NCBI GenBank assembly: GCA_001898725.1
Contig: MKUV01000050.1
Coordinates: 1 to 41,864 of the forward strand
Direction of reading: 5' to 3'
From: Caedibacter sp. 37-49
Lineage (GTDB): Bacteria > Pseudomonadota > Alphaproteobacteria > Caedimonadales > Caedimonadaceae
Length of the DNA: 41,864 bases
In this document: positions 26,638-34,479 of the stretch, one piece after another
Numbering within the stretch: the stretch's first letter is position 1
Layout of the letters: the number at the start of each line of letters is the position of its first letter
Position numbers and translations under genes: made by a program
Notes under the pieces: model-generated
What the model was told of the DNA's origin: nothing
Database searches by the model: none
Seen by the model: the letters and a program-made list of their open reading frames with translations, nothing else

Positions 26638-27188
26638 AGGGCTAACTTTTCTACTGTAATGTTATGATTGGTATAAATGCAAAGATCACCGGCAATTTTC
26701 ATCGCTTTTCGCGCAATTTCTTCTGCGGTGAGAGGCTCAACCTCAATGAGGGCACGGGCGGCCGCTAAGGCATAAGCCCCCCCTGAGCCAATGCCAATAA
26801 TGCCATCTTCGGGTTCAAGCACATCGCCATTTCCAGTTAAAGTCAAGGAAGTGTTCACATCTGCCACCGCCATTAAAGCTTCAAGGCGACGCAAATATTT
26901 ATCTGTGCGCCAGTCCTTTGCAAGTTCAACACACGCACGTGTTAATTGGGCGGGGTATTGCTCAAGTTTAGCTTCAAGCCGTTCAAATAACGTAAATGCA
27001 TCCGCTGTCGCACCCGCAAAGCCAGCGATAACATGGCCATTCCCCAGCCTTCTTACTTTTCGTGCTTGGGATTTAATCGTGATCGCGCCCATGGTCACCT
27101 GGCCATCACCTGCAATGACAACCTCTTTGCCTTTACGAATGCTAAGAATGGTTGTGCCATGCCATGAATGTGATTGTTCTTGTGTCAT
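26634..27188 (-). CDS. hslV: ATP-dependent protease peptidase subunit HslV
   Basis: Threonine protease of the HslUV complex. The 184-aa protein contains [20 protein letters not shown], where the catalytic Thr is exposed after removal of the first eleven residues, as in other Alphaproteobacteria. [24 protein letters not shown] and [15 protein letters not shown] follow. AAGGAG stands before the ATG. It is divergent from the HIT protein gene, with about 80 bp between them. Confidence 0.98.
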   Translation of the reverse strand: MTQEQSHSWHGTTILSIRKGKEVVIAGDGQVTMGAITIKSQARKVRRLGNGHVIAGFAGATADAFTLFERLEAKLEQYPAQLTRACVELAKDWRTDKYLRRLEALMAVADVNTSLTLTGNGDVLEPEDGIIGIGSGGAYALAAARALIEVEPLTAEEIARKAMKIAGDLCIYTNHNITVEKLAL

Positions 27189-27271
27189 ACAAAGTCTCCT
27201 TGACTTTTACCTCTAAAGTACTTCCAAAATAGCAAGGTTTTTCAAACACGTCATTTTATTTGGAGGTAAAA

Positions 27272-27637
27272 ATGTCATACGATGAAGGCAACATCTTTGC
27301 AAGGATTTTAAGAGGAGAAATTCCTTGTAAAAAGATATTTGAGAATGAAGAAGCGTTCGTTTTTCATGATATTCGTCCCCAAGCGCCAATTCATGCCATA
27401 ATAATTCCAAAAGGCGCTTATCAAAATGCGTATGAATTTTATAAAGAGGCGACACCTCAAGAACTCCAGGGTTTTGCTGAGGCCATTGTGAAGGTCATTG
27501 ATTTACTAGGCTTAAAAGAGTATGGCTATCGGATGATTACAAATCATGGTCTTCATGGGGGGCAAGAAGTCCCTCATTTCCATGTTCATTTATTAGGAGG
27601 AAGACCTCTTGGGCGAATGGTCGCCGCTAGCGATTAA
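27272..27637 (+). CDS. HIT family (HINT-like) nucleotide hydrolase
   Basis: A 121-aa histidine-triad protein, likely a purine nucleoside phosphoramidase or nucleotide hydrolase of the cytoplasm. It has NIFARILRGEIPCKKIFENE, FHDIRPQAPIHAIIIPK, and the triad HFHVHLLGGRPLG with the nucleophilic histidine. The ATG at 27272 is chosen because GGAGG lies 5 nt before it; the earlier in-frame start at 27260 would overlap this site. Adjacency to hslVU is seen in many Alphaproteobacteria. Confidence 0.95.
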   Translation: MSYDEGNIFARILRGEIPCKKIFENEEAFVFHDIRPQAPIHAIIIPKGAYQNAYEFYKEATPQELQGFAEAIVKVIDLLGLKEYGYRMITNHGLHGGQEVPHFHVHLLGGRPLGRMVAASD

Positions 27638-27663
27638 CGTTTTTTTGTGACAAACGTGGTTGG

Positions 27664-30600
27664 ATGAAAAAGTTTTCCCTTAAAAATGATGTTTCTTTTG
27701 AAGAACTTAAGACTTTAAAAGGCCTTAAAAAAGTCGACCAATCTTTTCTTCTTTTTCTTCGGGGACAAGATCCTTTAACTGCAAATGCTTATCAGCAAGC
27801 GCGTCGCGCCCCTGAAAGCTTAACGTCTGAAGAAAATAGTTTTCTTCTCATTAAGATTGCGACTTTTCTTGAGATATACCTCGCAAAATTGTTTGATATA
27901 GAAGAAACTGTTGAAAAAGCTCGAGAAAATCATACGATTTTAGGGCCGATATGGCGCTGTAAAAGACAGTTTATTCTGCGTCAAGTTGCTCTTAAAAAGA
28001 AAGAGCGTTCTAGCGTTAATAATATTCATTCAGTTTTAGACGTATTTCAAAGTGATGCCCCTCTTCTGACGCAAGAACTAACCTTTTCCTGTGATGTCCT
28101 AGAATGGCTCGAAAACAAGGTACAGAATGGTGAAAAACTTCGTCTGGCTGCAGACTATACGGAATGGGCTCTTTATCATCCAGAGGGTCAGAAAAAGCAC
28201 GCAAAAGGCATCCTCTTTAAGCTTCCAGCAAGATGGGATTTTTCTCGCTTAGTTGACACTGTTGAGACCAAAAAAGGGATTAGTATTGAGGCTTCAAAAA
28301 AACGGGAACGGAAAGGATTTCATCATACAGATGACGGCATTCGCCTTGAACAAGCTCTTGATCAAGCGCATTATTGTATAAAATGTCATCCACAAGGAAA
28401 AGATTCCTGCTCTAAAGGGCTTTTTGAAAAGGGAACTGAAGTTCTGCAAAAAAATCCTTTAGGCAATACGCTGACGGGTTGTCCACTTGAGCAAAAGATT
28501 TCAGAAATGAATCAATTGAAAGCCCAAGGGATGAATTTAGCTGCGTTTGCAATGATTCTGGTAGATAATCCTCTCGTTGCAGCGACAGGGCACCGGATCT
28601 GTAATGATTGTATGAAAGCCTGTATTTTTCAAAAACAAGAGCCCGTTGATATTCCTTCCATAGAGACGCAGATTTTAGAGGATATTCTGGCTTTACCTTG
28701 GGGATTTGAAATTTATGCGTTGCTTGTGCGCTGGAATCCTTTAAACCTTAAAAAACCTCTTCCTGAAGCTTCTACGGGACGTAATACGCTTGTCGTAGGC
28801 ATGGGGCCGGCAGGCTTCACAGTATCCCATTATTTCTTGAGAGACGGTCATACCGTCATTGGCATCGATGGCCTTAAGATTGAGCCTTTACCCGCCTCTT
28901 ATAAAGAACCTATTTATGATATAAAAGCCCATTTTGAAGATCTTGATCAGCGCCTCATTGCGGGGTTTGGGGGGGTTGCTGAATACGGAATTACCGTACG
29001 TTGGCAAAAGAATTATTTGCTTTTGATTCGTATTCTACTTGAGCGGCAAGAAAATTTCCGACTTTTTGGCGGCATACGGTTTGGCAGTCAGCTTAATCAA
29101 GTAACAAGTTGGTCTCTTGGGTTTCATCATATTGCACTGTGTTGTGGCGCTGGAAGCCCCCGATGGCTTCCCCTTAAAAATGGGATGGCTCCTGGTGTTC
29201 GCTTAGCGCAAGATTTTCTTATGGCTTTACAATTAACAGGAGCTAGTCGCAACACGTCTCTTTCGTCCTTAACAGTCAGGCTTCCAATTGTCGTTATTGG
29301 GGGCGGGTTAACGGCTATAGATGCTGCGACGGAAGCCTTAGCTTATTATCCTCTTCAAGTTCAAAAATTTTCTGATAGATATCAAATGCTTGTAGACAAA
29401 TTGGGAAAAGACCAAGTGACCCAAAACTGGCAAGAAGAAGACCACGAAATCGCAGAAGAATTTTTAGCACATGCACACTTGTTTGCCCAGCATCCAGGGA
29501 ATTTAAGGGATCTTTTGGAAAGTTTAGGCGGGGCGACCATTCTGTACCGAAAAGATTTAACTGAAGCCCCAAGTTATCGTCTTAACCATGAAGAGGTTTT
29601 TAAAGCCCTTCAGGAGGGGGTAAAGTTTTTGCCGGACATAATTCCTAAAGAAGTTTTAACAGACGCCTATGGCCACGCAAATGGCCTTAAAATTGATCAT
29701 AATTCTCATGAGCAGGTTATTCCAGCAAAGACGATTTTAATAGCAACGGGAACTACACCGAATACGCAGGTCGTTAATGAATATCCTGAGATCTTTGATG
29801 TTGCGGATGGATATTTGAAACCACTTGCTGAAAAAAGTTGTCTTGTCTCAAAAGATGATATGGGTAGAACCATTAGCCATTTTGGCGATGTTAATGCTCA
29901 CTATGCTGGCAGCGTTGTTAAGGCTATGGCAAGTGCAAAACAAGGCGTGCCTCACATTACAGAATCGCTTTTAAAAATTCAATTTAATCAAGTTGATACA
30001 TCTGTTTTTATAGAAAAAATAAAGCAACTTTTAACCCCAAACGTTATGGCAGTAAATCATTTAACGCCAACAGCTCATGAACTCATTATTCATGCACCGT
30101 TAGTTGCTCAACAGTTTCAGCCTGGACAATTCTTTCGTCTTCAAAGTTATGATTCTTATGTGCCAAGCCTCTATAATCAGCCTTTGATGATGGAAAGTCT
30201 TGCTGTCAGAGGGGCTTGGGTCGACAAGGAACAAAGACTTATACAGATTGTTATTTTTGAAGCAGGGGCTTCTTCTTTATTAAGTCGCTATTTAAAGCCA
30301 GGTGATCCTGTTGTTCTTATGGGGCCAACCGGCATGGCTACAGAAATCCCGCATCATGAAAAAGTCCTTTTGGTAGGCGAAGGCCATGGTGCAGTCGGCT
30401 TGATCGAAATCGGAAAAGCGATGCAAAAGGCCGGCAATGAAGTTCATTATTTGATCGGTTATGAAGATTCTAAAGATGTTATTTATAAAGAGAGACTAGA
30501 ACAAACAGCTGACTTTATCTATTGGACCTTTAATCACCGTGCCGAAAAATGGTCGCGTCGGCCTAAAGACCAGCTTTATCAAGGAACTCTTATTGAAACG

Positions 30601-30975
30601 CTAAAGAAGCTTGCTGAAACAAAACAGGTCACGGGCATAGACCGTTTTTTAATTATAGCCTCGACTAAAACGATGGCCGCTATTGAGCAAATGCGGCCTC
30701 AATTAAATGTCTCATTATTTAAGACTAAATGCGAAATGATTGCGAGCGTAAACGCACCGATGCAATGTATGATGAAAGGTGTCTGTGGGCAGTGTTTACA
30801 GCGTCATACAGACCCTTTAACGGGCCAAGAAAGCATGGTTTTGTCTTGTCGTACTCAGGATCAACCCCTACAAAAAGTCGACTATGAGAGCCTTTCTGGA
30901 CGCTTACAGCAAAATAGCTTACAAGAGAAGGTAAATGCCTTGTGGCAGCGTCACTCTATAGGACTTTCAGATTAA
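27664..30975 (+). CDS. 1103-aa multidomain GltD-like / PyrK-like flavo-iron-sulfur oxidoreductase
   Basis: A very large redox protein. Residues 1-230 are of unknown type. Two cysteine clusters follow (CIKCHPQGKDSC near 237 and CNDCMKAC near 313), like the Fe-S region of the glutamate synthase small subunit. Then comes a dinucleotide-binding fold (VVGMGPAGFTVSHYFLRDG, about 376), a second one (IVVIGGGLTAIDAATEAL, about 543), and ATGTTPNT. From about 795 there is a ferredoxin-reductase-like FAD/NAD module (GQFFRLQ, PVVLMGPTGMATEIP) ending in a PyrK-type 2Fe-2S motif (CMMKGVCGQCLQ...SC, 1035-1070). So it joins a GltD-like part to a PyrK-like part, perhaps passing electrons from NAD(P)H to another protein. 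The physiological partner is unknown. Confidence 0.75.
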   Translation: MKKFSLKNDVSFEELKTLKGLKKVDQSFLLFLRGQDPLTANAYQQARRAPESLTSEENSFLLIKIATFLEIYLAKLFDIEETVEKARENHTILGPIWRCKRQFILRQVALKKKERSSVNNIHSVLDVFQSDAPLLTQELTFSCDVLEWLENKVQNGEKLRLAADYTEWALYHPEGQKKHAKGILFKLPARWDFSRLVDTVETKKGISIEASKKRERKGFHHTDDGIRLEQALDQAHYCIKCHPQGKDSCSKGLFEKGTEVLQKNPLGNTLTGCPLEQKISEMNQLKAQGMNLAAFAMILVDNPLVAATGHRICNDCMKACIFQKQEPVDIPSIETQILEDILALPWGFEIYALLVRWNPLNLKKPLPEASTGRNTLVVGMGPAGFTVSHYFLRDGHTVIGIDGLKIEPLPASYKEPIYDIKAHFEDLDQRLIAGFGGVAEYGITVRWQKNYLLLIRILLERQENFRLFGGIRFGSQLNQVTSWSLGFHHIALCCGAGSPRWLPLKNGMAPGVRLAQDFLMALQLTGASRNTSLSSLTVRLPIVVIGGGLTAIDAATEALAYYPLQVQKFSDRYQMLVDKLGKDQVTQNWQEEDHEIAEEFLAHAHLFAQHPGNLRDLLESLGGATILYRKDLTEAPSYRLNHEEVFKALQEGVKFLPDIIPKEVLTDAYGHANGLKIDHNSHEQVIPAKTILIATGTTPNTQVVNEYPEIFDVADGYLKPLAEKSCLVSKDDMGRTISHFGDVNAHYAGSVVKAMASAKQGVPHITESLLKIQFNQVDTSVFIEKIKQLLTPNVMAVNHLTPTAHELIIHAPLVAQQFQPGQFFRLQSYDSYVPSLYNQPLMMESLAVRGAWVDKEQRLIQIVIFEAGASSLLSRYLKPGDPVVLMGPTGMATEIPHHEKVLLVGEGHGAVGLIEIGKAMQKAGNEVHYLIGYEDSKDVIYKERLEQTADFIYWTFNHRAEKWSRRPKDQLYQGTLIETLKKLAETKQVTGIDRFLIIASTKTMAAIEQMRPQLNVSLFKTKCEMIASVNAPMQCMMKGVCGQCLQRHTDPLTGQESMVLSCRTQDQPLQKVDYESLSGRLQQNSLQEKVNALWQRHSIGLSD

Positions 30976-31065
30976 GCCTTGTCCTAAAGAATTAAAATTG
31001 ACAAAAAGTTTTCTTTTGAAATATCCTTAAAGAAATATTCGTGTGCATCAAAAAAGGAAATCCCT

Positions 31066-32049
31066 ATGAACCCCTTTTTGTTATCCATATTATTTTTATT
31101 TCTTTTAGGAGAAAAACCTTTAACAGCAACCTCTATAGAAAATATTTTTCCTGAGGCTTTTAAGCCAAGAATAATGGTTCACCCTAAAAATATTTATGGC
31201 GTCAACGGATATGAAGTCGAAAAGTTTACAGAAGAGCCAAACAGAAACCACTGGGATACACGCGGTGGAAAAGAAGTTAGCTGTCTTGTGATGCACTATA
31301 CAGTCGTTAATTATGCTGACACCATGCGTCTATTTACAGCAAATCTTCCGGATGGGCGTGTCAGTGCTCATTATGTGATTACAGAAGAAGAGAGAGAAAA
31401 CGGCGTTAAAGCAGGTGTTGTGACCCAAATTGTTCCAGAAGAAGAGCGCGCTTGGCATGCTGGGGTCAGTTATTGGCGTGGAATAGAAAATCTTAATGCT
31501 CATTCTATTGGAATTGAGAATGTGAATAAAGGATTTATAAAAAATAAAGGGCAAGGACAAGAATGGTTTCCCTTTGATTTAGATCAAGTTGCAACGTTAG
31601 GGCAGATTAGTGCAGGAATTGTTAAGAAATATAATATTCATCCCACAAATGTGGTAGCTCATGCTGACATCATTCCCACTTTAAGAGAAGATCCAGGTGT
31701 ACTTTTTCCTTGGGGAGAGCTTTATACAAAATATGGTGTTGGTGCCTGGCTTACACCGGAAGAAAGGCAAATATCTTATGTTTCAAAAACTTATCTTCCA
31801 AAAGAACCCTTTCCTCAGGGAATAAGCGAAGCTTTCTTTTTAAAGTGCTTAAGAGAATATGGATATAAGTGTCCTGAAGGAGCTTCCTCAATTACGCCAG
31901 AACTTAGGCCGATAGTAAAAGCTTTTAAAGCTCACTTTTCTCATAATCAGCAACCTGACCATTACACTGAAACCTTAGATGAAACAGCCATGTTATGGGC
32001 TTGGGGTCTGGATGCTAAATACCCTCAAGGTAAAAAAAGCATAAAATAA
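31066..32049 (+). CDS. Exported N-acetylmuramoyl-L-alanine amidase (Amidase_2)
   Basis: A 327-aa zinc amidase of the AmpD/AmiD type that cuts the bond between MurNAc and the stem peptide. An N-terminal signal (PFLLSILFLFLLGEKPLTAT) suggests periplasmic location. Zinc ligands are seen in SCLVMHYTV (His77), ERAWHAGVSYWRG and NVVAHADIIPTLREDPG. SIGIENVNKG is also typical. The last 90 residues look like a peptidoglycan-binding helical domain (FFLKCLREYGYKCPEGASS). The likely role is wall recycling or remodelling. AAAAAAGGA precedes the ATG. Confidence 0.9.
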   Translation: MNPFLLSILFLFLLGEKPLTATSIENIFPEAFKPRIMVHPKNIYGVNGYEVEKFTEEPNRNHWDTRGGKEVSCLVMHYTVVNYADTMRLFTANLPDGRVSAHYVITEEERENGVKAGVVTQIVPEEERAWHAGVSYWRGIENLNAHSIGIENVNKGFIKNKGQGQEWFPFDLDQVATLGQISAGIVKKYNIHPTNVVAHADIIPTLREDPGVLFPWGELYTKYGVGAWLTPEERQISYVSKTYLPKEPFPQGISEAFFLKCLREYGYKCPEGASSITPELRPIVKAFKAHFSHNQQPDHYTETLDETAMLWAWGLDAKYPQGKKSIK

Positions 32050-32127
32050 GTAAATGCCTTATGGATACAGGTTTATTTAACCGGACTCGTTTAAAAGTTA
32101 AATTGTTTACCTCATATATTAAATAAA

Positions 32128-32218
32128 AGAGGGTAAAAACATGAAAAGTAATAATATTTAAAATTAAGATTATCTTAAGTTATTAAAGTTAAAATTATGA
32201 TGTTTAACTTTAAAAGGA
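32128..32218 (+). promoter_or_regulatory. Structured leader of the F-box-like gene
   Basis: In order: a ribosome binding site AGAGGG (32128-32133); a six-codon mini-ORF, MKSNNI (32141-32161); a small dyad TTAAGA/TCTTAA (32164-32169 and 32173-32178); and a perfect 11-bp inverted repeat TTAAAGTTAAA/TTTAACTTTAA (32183-32193 and 32203-32213) with a 9-nt loop. The repeat's right arm touches the Shine-Dalgarno AAAAGGA of the next gene. It could be a regulator-binding site, an RNA switch over the ribosome binding site, or a leader-peptide attenuator. These are readings of the sequence; function is inferred. Confidence 0.45.
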
Positions 32219-32226
32219 TTTAAATA

Positions 32227-32775
32227 ATGATTAAGAAAATGCTATTAGCTAGTGTATTATCTATTTGTATTCCTCCTCTTGGATATACAATGGATCCACC
32301 ACCACCCCAACATACATTAATGACAGTACCAAAAGATATTTGGACAACAATTCTTTCTAATTTTATTCGAACACAAGATCTTATACATATGCTTTCTATT
32401 AATAAAGGTCTTCGCCAAATTCTTAATGGGATGATTTGCGGATCTTTGCACTGTACAGCAGGAAAACTTCCTACAATCACTGAAAAAGAGATATATACAC
32501 TTTTCTTGAATTATCATCCTTCAGATATAATGAAGATGGTTGCACCAGCATACGCTCATTTACCGGCTCTACAAAATTCTCATATCAAATTCCCATCACT
32601 TAAAAAGGTCGTATTTAAGATTTGTTTTGATGTTTTAACCGATCTTCAACAAAATCCATTAGATACACAACAGAACATTGCAGTACAAAGTAAATTCCGA
32701 GAATTATTACAGTGGAAAGAAAGTACTTGTTCCGATGGTGTTAAACCTAAAGAAGAAAAATGTAGTATTATGTAA
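32227..32775 (+). CDS. Exported F-box-like protein with C-terminal CaaX motif (CSIM)
   Basis: A 182-aa protein with three parts. First, a Sec-type signal (MIKKMLLASVLSICIPPLGY). Second, a segment at 31-66, MTVPKDIWTTILSNF...DLIHMLSINKGLRQIL, that follows the F-box pattern (LP.e.w..Il..l...dl..l..vnk.lr.l). Third, the last four residues Cys-Ser-Ile-Met, a canonical CaaX farnesylation signal, the same as that of human prelamin A, preceded by lysines (GVKPKEEK). F-box plus CaaX is the arrangement of Legionella AnkB, which hijacks host SCF ubiquitin ligase at membranes. Here a Sec signal replaces the type IV signal. Middle residues 67-170 are helical with no recognised domain. A host-directed effector role is inference. 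AAAAGGA precedes the ATG. Confidence 0.68.
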   Translation: MIKKMLLASVLSICIPPLGYTMDPPPPQHTLMTVPKDIWTTILSNFIRTQDLIHMLSINKGLRQILNGMICGSLHCTAGKLPTITEKEIYTLFLNYHPSDIMKMVAPAYAHLPALQNSHIKFPSLKKVVFKICFDVLTDLQQNPLDTQQNIAVQSKFRELLQWKESTCSDGVKPKEEKCSIM

Positions 32776-32830
32776 TGCATATATTATACATAATTAAAGC
32801 AAAATATTTGTATTCTTTATAAGTATTAAA

Positions 32831-32853
32831 TAGAGACCTCTAAAGGGTCTCTA
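32831..32853. terminator. Hairpin between convergent genes, likely bidirectional terminator
   Basis: TAGAGACC (32831-32838) pairs with GGTCTCTA (32846-32853) around a 7-nt loop. It lies between the 3' ends of the F-box-like gene (+) and the LpoA-like gene (-). The flanks are AT-rich but have no long T run in either direction, so the call is moderate. Confidence 0.55.
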
Positions 32854-32880
32854 TAGCTTTTAATGACTTCTTTATGGCTC

Positions 32881-34032
32881 TCAGAAAGCCGATTGAAAAA
32901 CCGAATTAATCGGTTGCGGGCCATGCTGCTTCCATTTAAAAATAAAGTAAGCTCTGTCAACGGTTCCATCTTCTTTAAGACGAAAGGCACCATTCGCACC
33001 ATAAAATTCGCCTTTATTAAGAAAATTTTTAAAATCCAAACGCTTATCTGGCGTTTCTCTGATTGCTAAGGACAAAGCGACCACGGCATCATAGCCGAGA
33101 CTTGCCATCCGTTTCGGCGTTGCCCCATAAATTCTTTCAAAACGATCTTCAAAAGCTGTATAAGTGTCTGGCGTTGGTGCAGGATACCAACTTCCTATGA
33201 GATAGGGTGGTACTTCTTTCGTCTCCCATAATGTTGTGCCAAGCAACTGAGCGCTTGCATGGTCAAAAGAATAATAATTTAAATTGTTGAAAAGATTTAA
33301 TAAATCTTCTCCTCCCACAGGGATAAAAAGTGCATCATAGGACATTTGCTTTAAGTGATCTAATTCTGTTTTAAGGTTTTCTCCTTGCCCTTCGTAAGGA
33401 ATTAAACCAACAAGAGTCATAGATTTTTCAGCAGTAACTTTTTTAAGTTCTTGGCTTATAGTATTTCCATAAGGTGTTTTGGGAACAAGAGCGGCAATTC
33501 TGCGAATATTTTGATGGGCCGCATAGTGAAGAATTTGTTGAACTTGCGTTTGCGGAGAGAATCCAAATACAAAAACGCCTTGCCCAGCAATACTTTTATC
33601 ATTCGAAAAAGAAAGGACTGGAAGCTGACGTGCTTTAACAAGTGGCTTTATTGCTTTCACTTCGGTCGCAAAAACGGGTCCTAAAATAGCTTCGACATTT
33701 TCTTGAAGACATTCTTGAGCAGCTTTGGCAGCACCTTGACTTGTTCCTTCTGTATCTTTGTACACAAGCTCAAGATTCTCAGCGGGATGTTCAAAGAAAC
33801 TAAGCTCGGTTGCTTGTCTTAAAGCTTGCCCAAGAGCAGCTTGTGACCCTGAGAGAGGAAGCAAAACGCCTACTTTGCGTTTTTCCGAAGGAATCGAAAT
33901 TTCTTCCTGAAGAGGTTCTGGTTCGGGTAAGGGAGAGACTTGTAGATCAAGCTCATTTTGAGTTATGGTCGTTTGACAGGCTGTAAGGCCAAATAGAAGG
34001 CTTATCATAAAGGCTTTAACAAATGACTTCAT
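32881..34032 (-). CDS. LpoA/LppC-like lipoprotein (penicillin-binding protein activator family)
   Basis: A predicted 383-aa lipoprotein with lipobox LTAC (signal VKAFMISLLFGLTAC) and a periplasmic-binding-protein type I fold: VGVLLPLSGSQAALGQALRQ, EAILGPVFATEVKAIKPLV, IAALVPKTPYGN and ASLGYDAVVALSLAI. E. coli LpoA activates PBP1A from the outer membrane; alphaproteobacterial members are shorter and their partner is less certain. The ATG at 34032 is chosen because it gives the lipoprotein signal; the longer frame to 34092 is read-through of parS (FHVKHF). It is divergent from yraN, as lpoA/yraN are neighbours elsewhere. Confidence 0.85.
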   Translation of the reverse strand: MKSFVKAFMISLLFGLTACQTTITQNELDLQVSPLPEPEPLQEEISIPSEKRKVGVLLPLSGSQAALGQALRQATELSFFEHPAENLELVYKDTEGTSQGAAKAAQECLQENVEAILGPVFATEVKAIKPLVKARQLPVLSFSNDKSIAGQGVFVFGFSPQTQVQQILHYAAHQNIRRIAALVPKTPYGNTISQELKKVTAEKSMTLVGLIPYEGQGENLKTELDHLKQMSYDALFIPVGGEDLLNLFNNLNYYSFDHASAQLLGTTLWETKEVPPYLIGSWYPAPTPDTYTAFEDRFERIYGATPKRMASLGYDAVVALSLAIRETPDKRLDFKNFLNKGEFYGANGAFRLKEDGTVDRAYFIFKWKQHGPQPINSVFQSAF

Positions 34033-34466
34033 CTTGGAACTTCCCTCAGAAAAATGTTTCACGTGAAACAAAGAGTAATCGCTCTCAGGCAACTTGTAAA
34101 CATGGGAACAAATCTTCTTTCAAGATTAAGGCAGAACGCAAAGGACGTTGGGCCGAGAGGATCAGTCGGATTTTATTGAGGTTAAAAGGTTATCATATTC
34201 TTGCAACGCGCTATAAGACGCCTGTAGGAGAGATTGATATTATTGCGAAACGGCGCAAAGTTCTAGCCATCATTGAAGTTAAAGCGCGCGCCTCTCACAC
34301 ATTAGCTTTAGAGTCTTTAAGTGTCACTCAACAACAAAGAATAGGACGAGCGACGACATGGTTTTTAGCAAAAAATCCAAAACTTGCTAGCCTTCAGGTT
34401 CGCTTCGATATAATCTTAATTCTTCCATTAAGATGGAATCATCTTCAAAACATGTGGTGTCTATAA
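34023..34466 (+). CDS. YraN family (UPF0102) endonuclease-like protein
   Basis: A 147-aa protein with the restriction-endonuclease-like UPF0102 fold. Key motifs are GRWAERISRILLRLKGYHIL, RYKTPVGEIDIIAKRRK (Asp of the nuclease-like site) and LAIIEVKARASHTLA (E-x-K). The family core begins near residue 39. The first 38 residues (including KNVSRET from parS) are not conserved, yet the only in-frame ATG is at 34023, so the start is uncertain and lies within the first codons of the divergent lipoprotein gene. In many proteobacteria rsmI stands here between lpoA and yraN; it is absent. Function of YraN is not established. Confidence 0.85.
   Translation: MTSSWNFPQKNVSRETKSNRSQATCKHGNKSSFKIKAERKGRWAERISRILLRLKGYHILATRYKTPVGEIDIIAKRRKVLAIIEVKARASHTLALESLSVTQQQRIGRATTWFLAKNPKLASLQVRFDIILILPLRWNHLQNMWCL
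34055..34070. promoter_or_regulatory. parS site 5 (divergent LpoA-like/yraN junction)
   Basis: Perfect TGTTTCACGTGAAACA, about 16.2 kb right of oriC. Only the left flank keeps the extended AAA symmetry. It lies 23 bp upstream of the lipoprotein ATG and within the 5' part of yraN. Confidence 0.96.
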
Positions 34467-34479
34467 AACGGAGATTAAT

